From: Burkholderiales bacterium | Lineage (GTDB): Bacteria > Pseudomonadota > Gammaproteobacteria > Burkholderiales > Burkholderiaceae_C | Direction of reading: 5' to 3' | Length of the DNA: 64,000 bases | Assembly: GCA_947453625.1 (NCBI GenBank) | Contig: CANGHK010000002.1 | Span: 1-64,000 of the forward strand | Made by a program: the position numbers and the translations under genes | Notes under the pieces: generated by a model | Database searches by the model: none | Seen by the model: the letters and a program-made list of their open reading frames with translations, nothing else | What the model was told of the DNA's origin: nothing | Part shown: positions 28,486 to 38,643 of the stretch, piece by piece | Position numbering within the stretch: position 1 is the stretch's first letter | Layout of the letters: each line of letters starts with the position of its first letter

Positions 28486-30203
28486 CAGGCACGCTCTGCC
28501 GTGTCGGCCAGCAGCGGCTCGCGCGCCATCGCTTCGGGCGCGCCCACGCCCATCATCGCCAGCGCGTTGCGCAGCACCTGGCGCGTGGCGGCCAGCAGCG
28601 CCATGCGGGCTGCGGCCAGCGCGGCGTCGTCGATCAGGAAGCGTTCGGCGCCGTACCAGCTGTGGAAGGCCGCGGCCAGGTCGCGCAGGTAGAAGGCCAC
28701 GTCGTGCGGCGCCAGGTCGGCCGCCGCAGCGCTGAGCATGTCGGGGTAGGCCGCGAGCTTGAGCATCAGCGCGGTCTCGGTCGGCGCGGTCAGCAGCGAC
28801 AGGTCGGCGCCGGCGTCCACCGACAAGCCGGTGCGCAGCGTGTACTGGGTCAGCACCGAGCAGATCCGGGCGTGGGCGTACTGGACGTAGAACACCGGGT
28901 TCTCATCGCTGGCCCTCAGTGCCAGATCGACGTCGAAGATGAACTCGGTGTCGGCCTTGCGGCTGATCAGGAAGAAGCGCACCGCGTCGCGGCTGGTCCA
29001 CTCGATCAGGTCGCGCAGCGTCACGTAGCTGCCGGCGCGCTTGGAGATCTTGACCTCGGCGCCGCCCTTCATCACCGTCACCATCTTGTGCAGCACATAG
29101 TCGGGCCAGCCCAGCGGGATGCCCACGCCGGCGGCCTGCAGCCCGGCGCGCACCCGGGCGATGGTGCCGTGGTGGTCGGAGCCCTGGACGTTGATCACCT
29201 TGTCGAAGCCGCGCTGCCACTTGTCGATGTGGTAGGCCACGTCGGGCACGAAATAGGTGTAGCTGCCGTCGCTCTTGCGCATGACCCGGTCTTTGTCGTC
29301 GCCGTAGTCGGTCGAGCGCAGCCACAGCGCGCCTTCGCTCTCGTAGGTCTTGCCGGCGGCGTTCAGGCGGGCCACGGTGGACTCGACCTGGCCGCCGCTG
29401 TACAGGCTGGACTCGAGAAAGTAGTTCTGGAACTGCACGCCGAAGGCCTGCAGGTCCAGATCCTGCTCATGGCGAAGGTAGGCGACGGCAAACTGGCGTA
29501 TCGAATCGATGTCGTCCGAATCGCCACTGGCGGTGAAGGCGCGGTCGTCGGCATGCACCGTCTTGCGTGCCAGGAAGTCGGCGGCGATGTCGGTGATGTA
29601 ATCGCCGTTGTAGGCGTCGGCAGGCCAGCCGGTGTCGCCCGGCTGCAGGCCCATGATCCTGGCCTGGGTCGAGCGCGCCAGCGTGGCGATCTGCACCCCG
29701 GCGTCGTTGTAGTAGAACTCGCGCGTCACGGCCCAGCCCTGCGAGCCGTACAGGTTGCAGATTGCATCGCCCAGTGCGCCCTGGCGGCCATGGCCGACAT
29801 GCAGCGGGCCGGTCGGGTTGGCCGAGACGAACTCGCACATCAGCTTGCGGCCGTTGGACGCGCTCTGGCCGAAGGTGTCGCCAGCGGCCAGCACCTCGGC
29901 CACCACCGCCTGCCGGGCAGCGTCCGACAGGCGCAGGTTGATGAAGCCGGGGCCGGCGATCTCCAGCGCCGCGACCCAGCGCTGCACCGCGGGCTGGGCC
30001 TGCAGCGCGTCGACCAGCGCGGCGGCCAGCTCGCGCGGGTTGCGCTTGAGGGCACGCGACAGCTGCATCGCCGCGGTGATGGCGAAATCGCCGTGCGAGG
30101 CCTGTTTGGGCGACTCGAATGCGGGGCTGTACGCAGTGTCAGGGGCGAGCTGCCGCACCGCGGCAGCCAGCGCCTCCAGCAAGGCCTCTTTGGCTTTGAT
30201 CAT
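28485..30203 (-). CDS. argS: Arginyl-tRNA synthetase
   Basis: 572 aa, ATG at 30201-30203. Charges tRNA-Arg. The HIGH motif appears as HVGHGRQ after VSANPTGPL, and a KMSKS-like motif as [12 protein letters not shown]. The N-terminal Add-1 domain and the C-terminal all-helical DALR anticodon-binding domain (HARICSVL...AFHSWY) are complete. First gene of a likely minus-strand operon that continues into the SPOR gene, dsbA and perhaps lptAB-rpoN. Confidence 0.96.
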   Translation of the reverse strand: MIKAKEALLEALAAAVRQLAPDTAYSPAFESPKQASHGDFAITAAMQLSRALKRNPRELAAALVDALQAQPAVQRWVAALEIAGPGFINLRLSDAARQAVVAEVLAAGDTFGQSASNGRKLMCEFVSANPTGPLHVGHGRQGALGDAICNLYGSQGWAVTREFYYNDAGVQIATLARSTQARIMGLQPGDTGWPADAYNGDYITDIAADFLARKTVHADDRAFTASGDSDDIDSIRQFAVAYLRHEQDLDLQAFGVQFQNYFLESSLYSGGQVESTVARLNAAGKTYESEGALWLRSTDYGDDKDRVMRKSDGSYTYFVPDVAYHIDKWQRGFDKVINVQGSDHHGTIARVRAGLQAAGVGIPLGWPDYVLHKMVTVMKGGAEVKISKRAGSYVTLRDLIEWTSRDAVRFFLISRKADTEFIFDVDLALRASDENPVFYVQYAHARICSVLTQYTLRTGLSVDAGADLSLLTAPTETALMLKLAAYPDMLSAAAADLAPHDVAFYLRDLAAAFHSWYGAERFLIDDAALAAARMALLAATRQVLRNALAMMGVGAPEAMAREPLLADTAERA

Positions 30204-30320
30204 GGGCTTGGATTCTACGGTTCGGGTGGCGAGGTCGGCGTCCGTCGGCCGCGGCGGTCCGATTGGCGGTTTCAGTTGCCGGCCCGGCTGCCGACAACCC
30301 CGGGGAAGCCCAGTTTCGAG

Positions 30321-31700
30321 ATGTCCGCACGCCACCCTTTCGCTGCCACCCAAGGCGCCCGACCCGCCGATCCCGGACTGCCGACCCATATCGGCAAGTA
30401 CCGGGTCGTGGGTCGGCTGGGCGATGGCGCGACCAGCGAGGTCTTCCTGGCGGTCGACGCGTTCCACCAGCGCCAGGTGGCGATCAAGCGGGCGCGGCTG
30501 GCGACGTCGGGCGAGAGCCTGGAATGCCGGGTCGACAACCACTACCGCGAACATTTCTTCGCCGCCGAGGCCGCGCTGGCCGGCAAGCTGCTGCATCCCA
30601 ACGTGGCGCAGATCTTCGACGCAGTGGCCGATCCACTGCAACCCTATCTGGTGATGGAGTATGTGCCTGGCGACACCTTGCGCCGCTTCTGCCGTCCCGA
30701 CGCCTTGCTGGCGCTGGACCAGATCGTCGAGATCGGCTTCAAATGTGCGATGGCGCTGGGCTATGTGGCGCGCCAGGGCCTGATCCACCGCGACGTCAAG
30801 CCCGCCAACATCCTTGCCGTGCTGCACAAGGGCTGGGTCACCGACATCAAGGTCACCGACTTCGGCAGCGTCTTCGACCACCGCAGCGACCGCACCCAGA
30901 TCTTCCGCGTCGGATCGCTGGCCTATATGTCGCCCGAGCAACTCGACGGCAGCACGCTGGACGAACGCGCCGACATGTACGCGCTGGCCGCAGTGCTCTA
31001 CCATCTGGTGGCGGGCCGCCCGCCCTTCGACGCCGCCAACCCGGTGGCGCTGATGCACCAGATCTACCACGCCCAGCCGCCGTCGCTGATGGTGCTGCGC
31101 GACGGCGTGCCGCCGCGCCTGGACGCGCTGCTGCGCCAGACGCTGGCCAAGCTGCCCGAGGACAGGCCGGCCGGCTGGACGGCCTTCGCCCAGTCCTGGT
31201 CGCAACTTGTGGCCAGCGGCGAGCTGCCGGTGGCCCGGCGCCAGGACCTGCTCGATTCGGAGCGCTTCAACCTGCTGCGCAGCCTGGATTTCTTCCACGG
31301 ATTCGGCGATGTCGAACTGTGGGAGGTGGTGCACCGGGCCCAGTGGCTGCGCCACCGCGATGGCGCGGCGTTATACCGCAAGGGCGAGGAGGGCCGCACC
31401 TTCCACATCATTGCGCTGGGCCGGGTCGGCGTCTACCGCGACGGTGCGCGGGTGGCCAGGCTGGGCGCGGGCACTTCGGTGGGCGAGATGGCCTACCTGG
31501 CGCCCAGCCCCGCGCTGCGCTTGCACGGCGCCGACGTCATCGCCGCCGAGGCCGCCACCACGATCGCCTTCACCCCCGAAGCGGTGGACTTGCTCAGCCC
31601 CACCACCCGCCACCTGTTCGACGCGGCCTTCATCGGCGTGCTGGTGCGCAGGCTGCATGCCGCGCATGAGGCGCTGGCCCATCCGCGGCGCATCCTGTAG
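30321..31700 (+). CDS. Serine/threonine protein kinase with C-terminal cyclic nucleotide-binding-like domain
   Basis: 459 aa, ATG at 30321. Hanks-type kinase domain, about residues 26-295: G-loop [12 protein letters not shown], catalytic Lys56 (VAIKRA), catalytic loop HRDVKPAN (Asp158), DFG at 180-182 and the SPEQ segment. Residues about 325-435 resemble a cNMP-binding (Crp-type) beta-barrel, with [21 protein letters not shown] and SVGEMAYLA, although the phosphate-binding Arg-Ser of true cAMP sites is not evident. There is no membrane helix, so it is a cytoplasmic kinase with a possible built-in sensor. Divergent from argS. Confidence 0.88.
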   Translation: MSARHPFAATQGARPADPGLPTHIGKYRVVGRLGDGATSEVFLAVDAFHQRQVAIKRARLATSGESLECRVDNHYREHFFAAEAALAGKLLHPNVAQIFDAVADPLQPYLVMEYVPGDTLRRFCRPDALLALDQIVEIGFKCAMALGYVARQGLIHRDVKPANILAVLHKGWVTDIKVTDFGSVFDHRSDRTQIFRVGSLAYMSPEQLDGSTLDERADMYALAAVLYHLVAGRPPFDAANPVALMHQIYHAQPPSLMVLRDGVPPRLDALLRQTLAKLPEDRPAGWTAFAQSWSQLVASGELPVARRQDLLDSERFNLLRSLDFFHGFGDVELWEVVHRAQWLRHRDGAALYRKGEEGRTFHIIALGRVGVYRDGARVARLGAGTSVGEMAYLAPSPALRLHGADVIAAEAATTIAFTPEAVDLLSPTTRHLFDAAFIGVLVRRLHAAHEALAHPRRIL

Positions 31701-31810
31701 CGCAGGCCGCGCAAGCCTGTCGGTTCAGCGCTTGCCTGGCGCGAGGCGCTCTGCTCCAATCAGCGCCGGCCCGTCGGGCCGCACCATCCCCCAAGCAATG
31801 AGGACAGCCC

Positions 31811-32113
31811 ATGATCAAGCCCCTTTTCGCCCTTTCCGCCCTTGTCGTCGCGATGTGCCTGTGTGCCGGTCTGGCCCGGGCCGCCAGCCCCGGCGAAGCG
31901 CCGAACGCGAAGACGGCCGACTGCGAGAAGCAGGCCGCCGAGAAGAAGCTGGCTGGCGCGGCCAAGACCAGCTTCGTCAAGAAATGCAGCGCCGAAGGCG
32001 CCACGGGCAAGACGCCGGCTGCCGAGGCTTGCGAAAAGCAGGCCGCCGAGAAGAAACTGGCGGGTGCGGCCAAGAACAGCTTCGTCAAGAAGTGCAGCGC
32101 CGAGGCCAAGTGA
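31811..32113 (+). CDS. PsiF-like secreted protein with two PsiF repeats
   Basis: 100 aa, ATG at 31811, with a signal peptide of about 24 residues ending in LARAAS. The mature part has two near-identical PsiF repeats, each CEKQAAEKKLAGAAK followed by SFVKKCSAE, the cysteine-containing motif of phosphate-starvation-inducible PsiF proteins. Periplasmic; biochemical role unknown in the family. Alone between the kinase and a convergent peptidase gene. Confidence 0.88.
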   Translation: MIKPLFALSALVVAMCLCAGLARAASPGEAPNAKTADCEKQAAEKKLAGAAKTSFVKKCSAEGATGKTPAAEACEKQAAEKKLAGAAKNSFVKKCSAEAK

Positions 32114-32157
32114 AGCCTGATCGCGCTGCCGGCTGACCGGCTGGGCGAGGCCGCTGG

Positions 32158-33861
32158 TCAGTCCAGCGTGACCTCGGTGCGCACTGTGCCGGCACGGTCG
32201 GCCACCGCGGTCAGCGCGACCCTCGTGCCGCGCGGCGCGCAAACCACCCATTCGGCCACGGCGCGGTCGGCCGTGACTTCGCGCGTCGGCAGAAAGGCCT
32301 GCAGCGATGCTTTCGGGCCATGGCCCTCGAGCTGCGTGCCCTCTATGCGCAGCTTGCCGGTCTGCAGCGTCAGCCCCGCAGGCGGGTGCAGCTCGAACAC
32401 CACGCCGCGCACGGTCTTGCGCTCGATCGCCCGCTTGGTGACATAACTGGGCAGGTAGCCGGCATTGGCCACCGCGAAGCGGATGCGCCAGCTGTCGCCG
32501 CCCAGCGAGCGCACCTCGGCGCGCAGCAGTTCGAGCTTGGGCAGCGACAGACCGATCTGGTTCAGCCAGGCCGGAAAGCGCGCCGCCTCGCGCTCGCGCA
32601 GGTGCGGCGGCGGGTTGCGCCAGTAGTTCAGCCGGTCCCAGCCGCCCAACTCGACCATGCCGAGCTGCGGATGGCGGTAGGGGTACCAGTCGACATGGGC
32701 CAGTCCGCCGCACTGCTCGTCGCTCCACTTGATCAGCTTCAGGTCATCCTCGGGCGGGTGGTCGCGGTACCAGTGCACATAGTCATAGTCGGTGATGCCG
32801 GCCTCCTTGTTCGGGGCCCAGATCTCTACCGTCCAGAACAGCGCGCCCAGGTGTTCGTAGATCCAGTCCTGGGTGCCGGTGATCACTTCCTTGGGGTGGT
32901 ACTTGAAGTCGTGGAAGGTGCTGATCGCCGGGTAGCCGGTCAGCTTCTCGCCAATCGCCGACAGGCGCTTGATCATCCACAAGTCTTCGGGCGTCATCTG
33001 CTCGTCGCTCATCGTGCCCATGGGGCGCAGGATCACGCCCGAATGGGTGTGGAAGCTGACGGCCGCGCCGATGTTGGGGTGGCGCACGATGAAGTCGACC
33101 ATCGCCCGCACCTCGGGCTCGCTGGTCGGGTAGGGGCCGGCGCCTTGCTGCTCGAACTCCTGGCGCCAGTAGGCCGGGAAGTTGCGGTTCAGGTCCAGCC
33201 CTTCGCGGTCCGGGTTGACCTTGACCTGCAGGCCGTCGTAGTTCGTCAGCGTGCCCTCGGGCATCACCCGCCAGTAGTTGCCGCCGAACTCGCCCGGCTC
33301 GCGCGGGATCATCAGCCTGGCGTCCTCGGGGTGGCATTTCCAGGTGCCATGCGGGTCGGGCAGGCGCATGTGCAGCACCCGGCCGTCGCCGTCGATATCC
33401 TCGGCGTTCAGTCCCTCCACTGGCAGGTCGTCCCAGGGATAGGGCCGAGTCGACGAGCGGATGTAGCGCGGCTTGTCGGCCAGCGCCAGTTCGGCGCCAT
33501 CGGGGTTGAGCCGCGGGCACAGATAGATCACCCGGGTGTCGAGCAGCTGGTTGACCTGCGCGTCGCTGCCATGGCCCAGCGCCAACTGGTGCAACCAGTA
33601 CAGGCAGGCGGTGGAGGCGGTCAGCTCACCGGCGTGGATGTTGCCGTCAACCCAGAACGCCGGCTTGTCGGTGTCGGCGCCGGTCGCGCTGTTGGTGATC
33701 ACCAGCAGCCAGATGTCGCGGCCTTCGAAGCTCTTGCCCAGCGAGCGCAGCTCGACCAGCTCGGGCCTGGCCGTGGCGTAGGCCTGCAGCAGTGCGGTCA
33801 ACTCGGCGTGGCGGTAGAAGGTGTCGAAGCGCGGAACGGGCAGGGCAGCGGTGGTGGGCAT
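32158..33861 (-). CDS. M14 family zinc carboxypeptidase
   Basis: 567 aa, ATG at 33859-33861. An M14 metallopeptidase with zinc ligands in GNIHAGELTAS (H-x2-E) and the later His in VSFHTHSGVIL, and the catalytic Glu in LFWTVEIWAP. Substrate-binding Asn-Arg appears as LDLNRNFPAYW. A C-terminal beta domain (about residues 430-567) follows the catalytic domain. No clear signal peptide, so probably cytoplasmic. It starts 33 bases after the VanZ/ligase gene on the same strand and may be its operon partner. Confidence 0.88.
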   Translation of the reverse strand: MPTTAALPVPRFDTFYRHAELTALLQAYATARPELVELRSLGKSFEGRDIWLLVITNSATGADTDKPAFWVDGNIHAGELTASTACLYWLHQLALGHGSDAQVNQLLDTRVIYLCPRLNPDGAELALADKPRYIRSSTRPYPWDDLPVEGLNAEDIDGDGRVLHMRLPDPHGTWKCHPEDARLMIPREPGEFGGNYWRVMPEGTLTNYDGLQVKVNPDREGLDLNRNFPAYWRQEFEQQGAGPYPTSEPEVRAMVDFIVRHPNIGAAVSFHTHSGVILRPMGTMSDEQMTPEDLWMIKRLSAIGEKLTGYPAISTFHDFKYHPKEVITGTQDWIYEHLGALFWTVEIWAPNKEAGITDYDYVHWYRDHPPEDDLKLIKWSDEQCGGLAHVDWYPYRHPQLGMVELGGWDRLNYWRNPPPHLREREAARFPAWLNQIGLSLPKLELLRAEVRSLGGDSWRIRFAVANAGYLPSYVTKRAIERKTVRGVVFELHPPAGLTLQTGKLRIEGTQLEGHGPKASLQAFLPTREVTADRAVAEWVVCAPRGTRVALTAVADRAGTVRTEVTLD

Positions 33862-33894
33862 GGTGGCGCGGGCAGGAGCCGTGGTTTGGGGGTG

Positions 33895-36800
33895 TCAGTC
33901 GAGTGTCGCAGACACCGGCCGCTGTGCAGGCCGTGCGGCCACGCCGTCGCGGGCCCCGGCCAGCCAGAGCAGCAGCCCCAGCAGGGTCAGCCAGCGCGGC
34001 GCATCGATCAGCGTGTTGAACGCGCCCGACAGCGCCGTGCCCAGCAGCGCAGCCAGCACTGCCGCGCCCAGCAGGTCACCGCGCCAGGCGCGCCGCGCCG
34101 CTGCCGGCAGCACCGCCAGCGCGGCCAGCGCCCAGGCCAGCAGGCCCAGCCAGCCCTGCTCGAACAGGATCGCGACCGGCGTGCTGTGGACATGCCAGGG
34201 CGGGTCGACATCGGTGCTGAAGAACCAGCGGTCGAAGCCGGCTGAAAAGTCGCCGTTGTGCAGCAGCGGCGTCCCGGCTTCGTCGACCAGCGCCAGCCGG
34301 TCGACATCGACCGTGCCGCCGCCCCCGCCGTGGAAGACTGCCAGCTTGACCGGCCGCAACGCGGCTCCGGAGCCGGTGGCCCAGTCCTCGGTCGACAGCG
34401 TGACCGTGAGCGTCTGCCAGATTCTGGTCTGGACCGGAACGGCCGCGCCTGTGCAGGAGGCCGACGTCAGCAGCCACTTCTGGCACAGCGCTATGCGCAG
34501 CGGCGTGGCGGCCGGGCCGCGGACGTCCAGCGTCAGCCGCAGCCGCTGGCCAGGCCGTACCGCGACGAACTGCTCGATGTAGACCGGCGCTCCGCTGCCC
34601 AGGCGCAGGAAGCGGCCGCCGGCCTCGTCGACCAGCGCGAACGAGCCTGCATGCACAGTCTCGGCGCTGCGCCAGTAGTGGGCCGCCGGGTAGCTGCCTG
34701 GGCCCTCGCCCAGCAGCCGGTTGAGCGCGCCGGGCAGGCGCATCGCCAGCGCGTCGCGCCAATGCGCCAGCCTCACCGCCTGGTCCGGCCCCAGGCTGGC
34801 CAGCCTGGCCCGCGCGAACGGCCCCTGCAGTACCGGCAAGGCCACCGCCGCGATCAGCGCGCACAGCAGCAGTGGCGCGAGCAGGCGGCGCCGGACTGGC
34901 CACTTGGTCGACGGCTGCCGGCGCGCCGCGCTGACGGCCATCACCAAGACCACCAGCGCCAACGCGCCATAGCCGTTGCGCGAGTAGGTCACCGCCATCG
35001 CGTAGACCGTGGGCACCAGCAGCGCGCGGGCCGTCCAGCGCAGCCAGGGCCACGGCCCGTCCAGCGCTGCCCACAGCAGGTAGGCCGAGGCGATCGCCAG
35101 AAAGGATTCGATGTAGGCGCCACCGGTGTGCATCGCCGAGAACGGTCCGGTGACGCGGTAGTCGGTGGCAAAGTCCAGCAGGCCGACAAAGGCCAGCCGC
35201 TCCCACAGCAAGTGGACCAGCGTGAGCGCCAAGCCGCCGCACAGGCCGAGCGCAAACACCTGGTGCTTGAGCGCGGACGGCTGCGGCAGCCGGCGCATCA
35301 GCGCGATGAACCCCGCCGCCCAGAGCGCGCCCTTGAACAGGCGCAGCGCGCTCCAGCCGGTGTAGTCGCTGGAGACATTGCGCGGGTCTGGCCAAGACAG
35401 CGGCAGCACGCCGTGCAGCGTCGACAGCGCCAGGCTCAGGCCCAGCAGCGCCAGCACGGCGACGGGCCCGCGCTGCAGGCCGGGGCCGGCAGGCGCGCTT
35501 CGCTGCCAGGCCATCGTCAGCAGCACCAGCTGCAGCATGTCGAACTCGTCCCAGAACCAGCGCCCGGTCCAGGGCGCCAGGTCGAACCCGGGCAGGGCCA
35601 GCGGCAGCAGCGCCAGCGCCAGCACAGGACGCCAGGCGACCAGGGCCGCGGCCGCGGTCACCCCGGCCAGCACCGCGGCGCCGCCCCAGGGCAGCGTCCA
35701 GGCCGACACCGCCGCGCCGGCCACCAGCGGCGCCGTCAGCAGCCAGGCCCGTCGGTCGGGGTGGTCGCGACTGGGCGCCTGCATCGGCGCCGCGGGCCTT
35801 GTGCCGGGCGGGATGCCCCGCACGGCGCCGGCTGTTGGCGGCGCCGCCTCAACCCGGTCCAGCAACCGGCCGGCGGCCCAGCCCGCCGTCATCGCGATCA
35901 GCGGGTTGGTCGGGTCGGGGTGCAGGCCGTCGAGCAGCAGTTTGCCGGCTTCGACCAACGCTGCCAGCGCACCCAGCGCAATCACCGCCGCGCCGCGCGG
36001 CCAGCGCCACGACGCCAGCATCGCCGCACCTGGCAGGTACATCAGCGCCACGCTGCCCAGGCTGAACAGCGCGACGGCCTCGCTGGTGAAATAGTGGTAC
36101 CAGAACGGCATCAGGTGCAGCTCGCGCCAGGCCATGTGCAGGGCTTCGGTGCCGCGCAGCGGGTGCGAGAACCCACCTTCGACAGCCAGCAGCAGACCCA
36201 GGTAGGGCAGCGCCAGCCAGGGCACCAGGCGGCGCGCCGATGCCAGCCAGGGCGCCGCACCGCGCAGCCGCCATTGCTGCCAGGCCCAGACCCCCAGCGC
36301 CACACCCAGGGCACGCGTCAGCACCGAAATACCCTGCGAGATACCCGAGGCGATGGCGAGTTGCCCGCACTCGATGAAAAGCCCCAGCGCCGCGCCGACC
36401 AGCAGGGCCGCCGCGCTGCCCGGCATGCGCAGTGCCGGCCGCCGCGCCGCCAGCAACAGGCCTGCCGGCAGCGCCAGCAGCACCTCCACCGCCAGCAGCA
36501 CGACGACCCGCCAGCCGCGATCCAGCGACGCCCCGGCCATCAGCCAGGCGCAGTTGTCGGAGGTCAGCTTGCCCTGCCATTCCTGCGCCGACAGCAGGAA
36601 ATCGTAGGGAAACAGGCTCAGCAGCAGGTAGATCGCCGTGTACCACCCGAGCAGGTGCAGCGACAGCCGCGGCCCGCCCAGGCCCCAGGCCCGGCGCAGG
36701 CGCTCGGCCCAGGGGCCGATGAAAGGCGCCATGCCGACGCCGAGCAGCGTGCCCAGGCATTCGGCCCAGACGTCGTTGAGCGAGACCGTGCGGCCCGGGA

Positions 36801-37152
36801 AATACAGCTGGGTGAACTCGACCCCCAGCGCCAGCAGGATGCCGAAGGCCGCGGCCAGCGCGCTGGACGACAGCGGCACAAGCGCCGATGCCAGCCCGGA
36901 CCGCCAGCCGGCAAAGGCGGACATCAGCGCGCGCGCGCCGAGCAGGCCGACCGGCACATACAGCACGCCGTTGGCCACCCAGTCGGCGCGCGACTCGATG
37001 CCGAGTTGCAGAAACGGGATCTCGCGCCAGCGCGCCAGCGCCGTCTCTAGCGCCAGTGGTTGGAACTCGAAGGGCAGCAGGCTGCCGTAGACCACGAATA
37101 CCACCCAGCCCAGCCAGAGCGGCCAGGCCAGCCGGGAGGGGGTCAGGGGCAT
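33895..37152 (-). CDS. Multi-domain membrane protein: VanZ-like repeats fused to an O-antigen-ligase-like domain
   Basis: 1085 aa, ATG at 37150-37152. Residues about 1-130 are VanZ-like (YGSLLPFEF, ANGVLYVPVGLLG, LNDVWAECLGTLLG). Two further segments (about 165-310 and 315-430) look like diverged VanZ repeats. From about 465 a second polytopic part resembles O-antigen ligase/Wzy proteins (TYSRNGYGALAL). A large extracytoplasmic loop (about 815-965) has carbohydrate-binding-module-like features (LLHNGDFSAGFDRWFF), and final helices close the protein. The fusion suggests cell-surface glycan polymerisation or ligation, but no glycosyltransferase neighbours support a pathway. Confidence 0.75.
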   Translation of the reverse strand: MPLTPSRLAWPLWLGWVVFVVYGSLLPFEFQPLALETALARWREIPFLQLGIESRADWVANGVLYVPVGLLGARALMSAFAGWRSGLASALVPLSSSALAAAFGILLALGVEFTQLYFPGRTVSLNDVWAECLGTLLGVGMAPFIGPWAERLRRAWGLGGPRLSLHLLGWYTAIYLLLSLFPYDFLLSAQEWQGKLTSDNCAWLMAGASLDRGWRVVVLLAVEVLLALPAGLLLAARRPALRMPGSAAALLVGAALGLFIECGQLAIASGISQGISVLTRALGVALGVWAWQQWRLRGAAPWLASARRLVPWLALPYLGLLLAVEGGFSHPLRGTEALHMAWRELHLMPFWYHYFTSEAVALFSLGSVALMYLPGAAMLASWRWPRGAAVIALGALAALVEAGKLLLDGLHPDPTNPLIAMTAGWAAGRLLDRVEAAPPTAGAVRGIPPGTRPAAPMQAPSRDHPDRRAWLLTAPLVAGAAVSAWTLPWGGAAVLAGVTAAAALVAWRPVLALALLPLALPGFDLAPWTGRWFWDEFDMLQLVLLTMAWQRSAPAGPGLQRGPVAVLALLGLSLALSTLHGVLPLSWPDPRNVSSDYTGWSALRLFKGALWAAGFIALMRRLPQPSALKHQVFALGLCGGLALTLVHLLWERLAFVGLLDFATDYRVTGPFSAMHTGGAYIESFLAIASAYLLWAALDGPWPWLRWTARALLVPTVYAMAVTYSRNGYGALALVVLVMAVSAARRQPSTKWPVRRRLLAPLLLCALIAAVALPVLQGPFARARLASLGPDQAVRLAHWRDALAMRLPGALNRLLGEGPGSYPAAHYWRSAETVHAGSFALVDEAGGRFLRLGSGAPVYIEQFVAVRPGQRLRLTLDVRGPAATPLRIALCQKWLLTSASCTGAAVPVQTRIWQTLTVTLSTEDWATGSGAALRPVKLAVFHGGGGGTVDVDRLALVDEAGTPLLHNGDFSAGFDRWFFSTDVDPPWHVHSTPVAILFEQGWLGLLAWALAALAVLPAAARRAWRGDLLGAAVLAALLGTALSGAFNTLIDAPRWLTLLGLLLWLAGARDGVAARPAQRPVSATLD

Positions 37153-37314
37153 GGGGCCGGCATGGCCAGCCAGGCGCTCACAGACCCCATGCGCCTATGC
37201 CGGTCGGGCTTGCGGTGAAGGCAGCCTGCCAACCGAGCGGCCAAGCCGTTCAGCAGCGCTGCCGTGCCCAGTGGGGGCCCAAGCCTGATGCCGGCAGGCT
37301 GCCGGGCGCAGCGG

Positions 37315-37749
37315 TCATGGGCAGGGCACCGAAGAGCCGTTGCCGATCAACTGCACACCGGCAATGCCTTGCATGCTGGAGACGTTGCAGAACAGGTAGG
37401 GTCCACCGGCGGCGCCGCAGACCGCATAGCTGTACACCTGACCCGCACCGTAGTTGTAGGTGACAGTCTGCTGGGCGCCACGGGTCGCATTGCCAGCCAC
37501 CCAGGTGCCCACCTTGGACGACGGATCGGTCTTGTCGTTCGGGCCGCGCTTGTAATCGATCACGTCGCCATTGGCGGCGTGAAACTCCTGCCAGGTGTCG
37601 CCATTGCGTGTGGCACAGGCCGTCTTGCCATTGACCAGCGCCTGGACATTGACTTGCTGCGTGCCGCCACCGGCACAAGGACAGGTCTGCGCCGAAACCC
37701 CTCCCGCCATACCCAGCGCCAGCGCCGCCATCCACCATGCTGTTTTCAT
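37315..37749 (-). CDS. Secreted Cys-containing hypothetical protein (144 aa)
   Basis: ATG at 37747-37749; signal peptide MKTAWWMAALALGMAGGVSAQ with cleavage predicted after SAQ or SA. The mature protein has several cysteines (CPCAGGG at the N-terminus, a C-terminal CP) and a Thr/Gly/Tyr-rich body that looks beta-structured. No known domain was recognised. The 165 bases to the ligase-like gene show nothing notable. Confidence 0.6.
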   Translation of the reverse strand: MKTAWWMAALALGMAGGVSAQTCPCAGGGTQQVNVQALVNGKTACATRNGDTWQEFHAANGDVIDYKRGPNDKTDPSSKVGTWVAGNATRGAQQTVTYNYGAGQVYSYAVCGAAGGPYLFCNVSSMQGIAGVQLIGNGSSVPCP

Positions 37750-37861
37750 CCCGGCCCTCCTGCTCAGACAAAGTTGCCAGGAATGCTAGACCAAGCCCAG
37801 GGCCGGAACAAGGTGATACCGCACGCCGCACCCCCCGCAATCGGGTGCCGGCGCCCACGCT

Positions 37862-38629
37862 TCAGACCAGCGCCTGTCCGCCGACGAAGACCCGCAATTC
37901 GCCAGCCGCGAACGCCGTCCAGGCCTCGTCGCGGGTCAGCGGCTGGGTGGCCACCAGCGCCACCCGGTCGCCCGGCGTGGTCAGCGCGCCGAAATCGACG
38001 CTCAGGTCGTCATCGGCCAGATGCGCCGCGCCGAAGGGATGGCGGCGCTCCAGCCAGTGCAACTGGGTGCTGCAATGCGCCCACAAGGCCTGGCCGTTGC
38101 TGAGCAGGCAGTTGAAGGTGCCATGCGCGGCCGGCACCGGCAGCAACTCGGCCAGCGTACGCTGCAGCTCGGCGATAGGCGGCAGCGCGGCATGCGCCTT
38201 GGCCAGCTCCTGCATCAGCCAGCAGAAGGCCAGCTCGCTGTCGGTGTCGCCGACCGGGCGGAAGCTGCCGTGCAGCCGCGGACTGAATCCCCCCGCCCCG
38301 CCCTTCAGGTTGCCGTTGTGGGCGAAGACCCAGTACCGGCCCCAGAGCTCGCGCACGAAGGGGTGGGTGTTCTGCAGCGCCACCCGGCCCTGGGTGGCCT
38401 TTCGGATATGGGCGATGACGTTGCCGCTCTTGATCGGGTAACGCTTGACCAGATCGGCCACAGGCGACTGCCGCGCGCTGTGGTGGTCGACGAACAGGCG
38501 CAGCCCCGGGTCCTCGAAGAAGGCGATGCCGAAGCCGTCCTTGTGCTCGTCGGCCCGCGTCGCCAGACCGGCGAACGAGAACATCACGTCGGTCGGCGTG
38601 TTGGCGTTCATGCCCAGCAGTTGGCACAT
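37862..38629 (-). CDS. Class II glutamine amidotransferase (YafJ-like)
   Basis: 255 aa. The start at 38627-38629 places Cys at position 2 (MCQLLGMNANTP), the N-terminal nucleophile of class II (Ntn) glutaminase domains; an upstream in-frame start would bury it. Other signatures: DGFGIAFFED, the Arg in HIRKATQG, FAHNGNL and GDTDSELAF. Hydrolyses glutamine; the acceptor is unknown for stand-alone YafJ-type proteins. The FAD oxidoreductase gene lies 14 bases upstream on the same strand. Confidence 0.92.
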   Translation of the reverse strand: MCQLLGMNANTPTDVMFSFAGLATRADEHKDGFGIAFFEDPGLRLFVDHHSARQSPVADLVKRYPIKSGNVIAHIRKATQGRVALQNTHPFVRELWGRYWVFAHNGNLKGGAGGFSPRLHGSFRPVGDTDSELAFCWLMQELAKAHAALPPIAELQRTLAELLPVPAAHGTFNCLLSNGQALWAHCSTQLHWLERRHPFGAAHLADDDLSVDFGALTTPGDRVALVATQPLTRDEAWTAFAAGELRVFVGGQALV

Positions 38630-38643
38630 GGCGGCGGCCAGCT

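Noticed and set aside
28662-30320. Long plus-strand frame opposite argS that runs into the kinase gene
   Set aside because: Only the part from ATG 30321 shows kinase motifs; the upstream part is antisense of argS and is not a fused domain.
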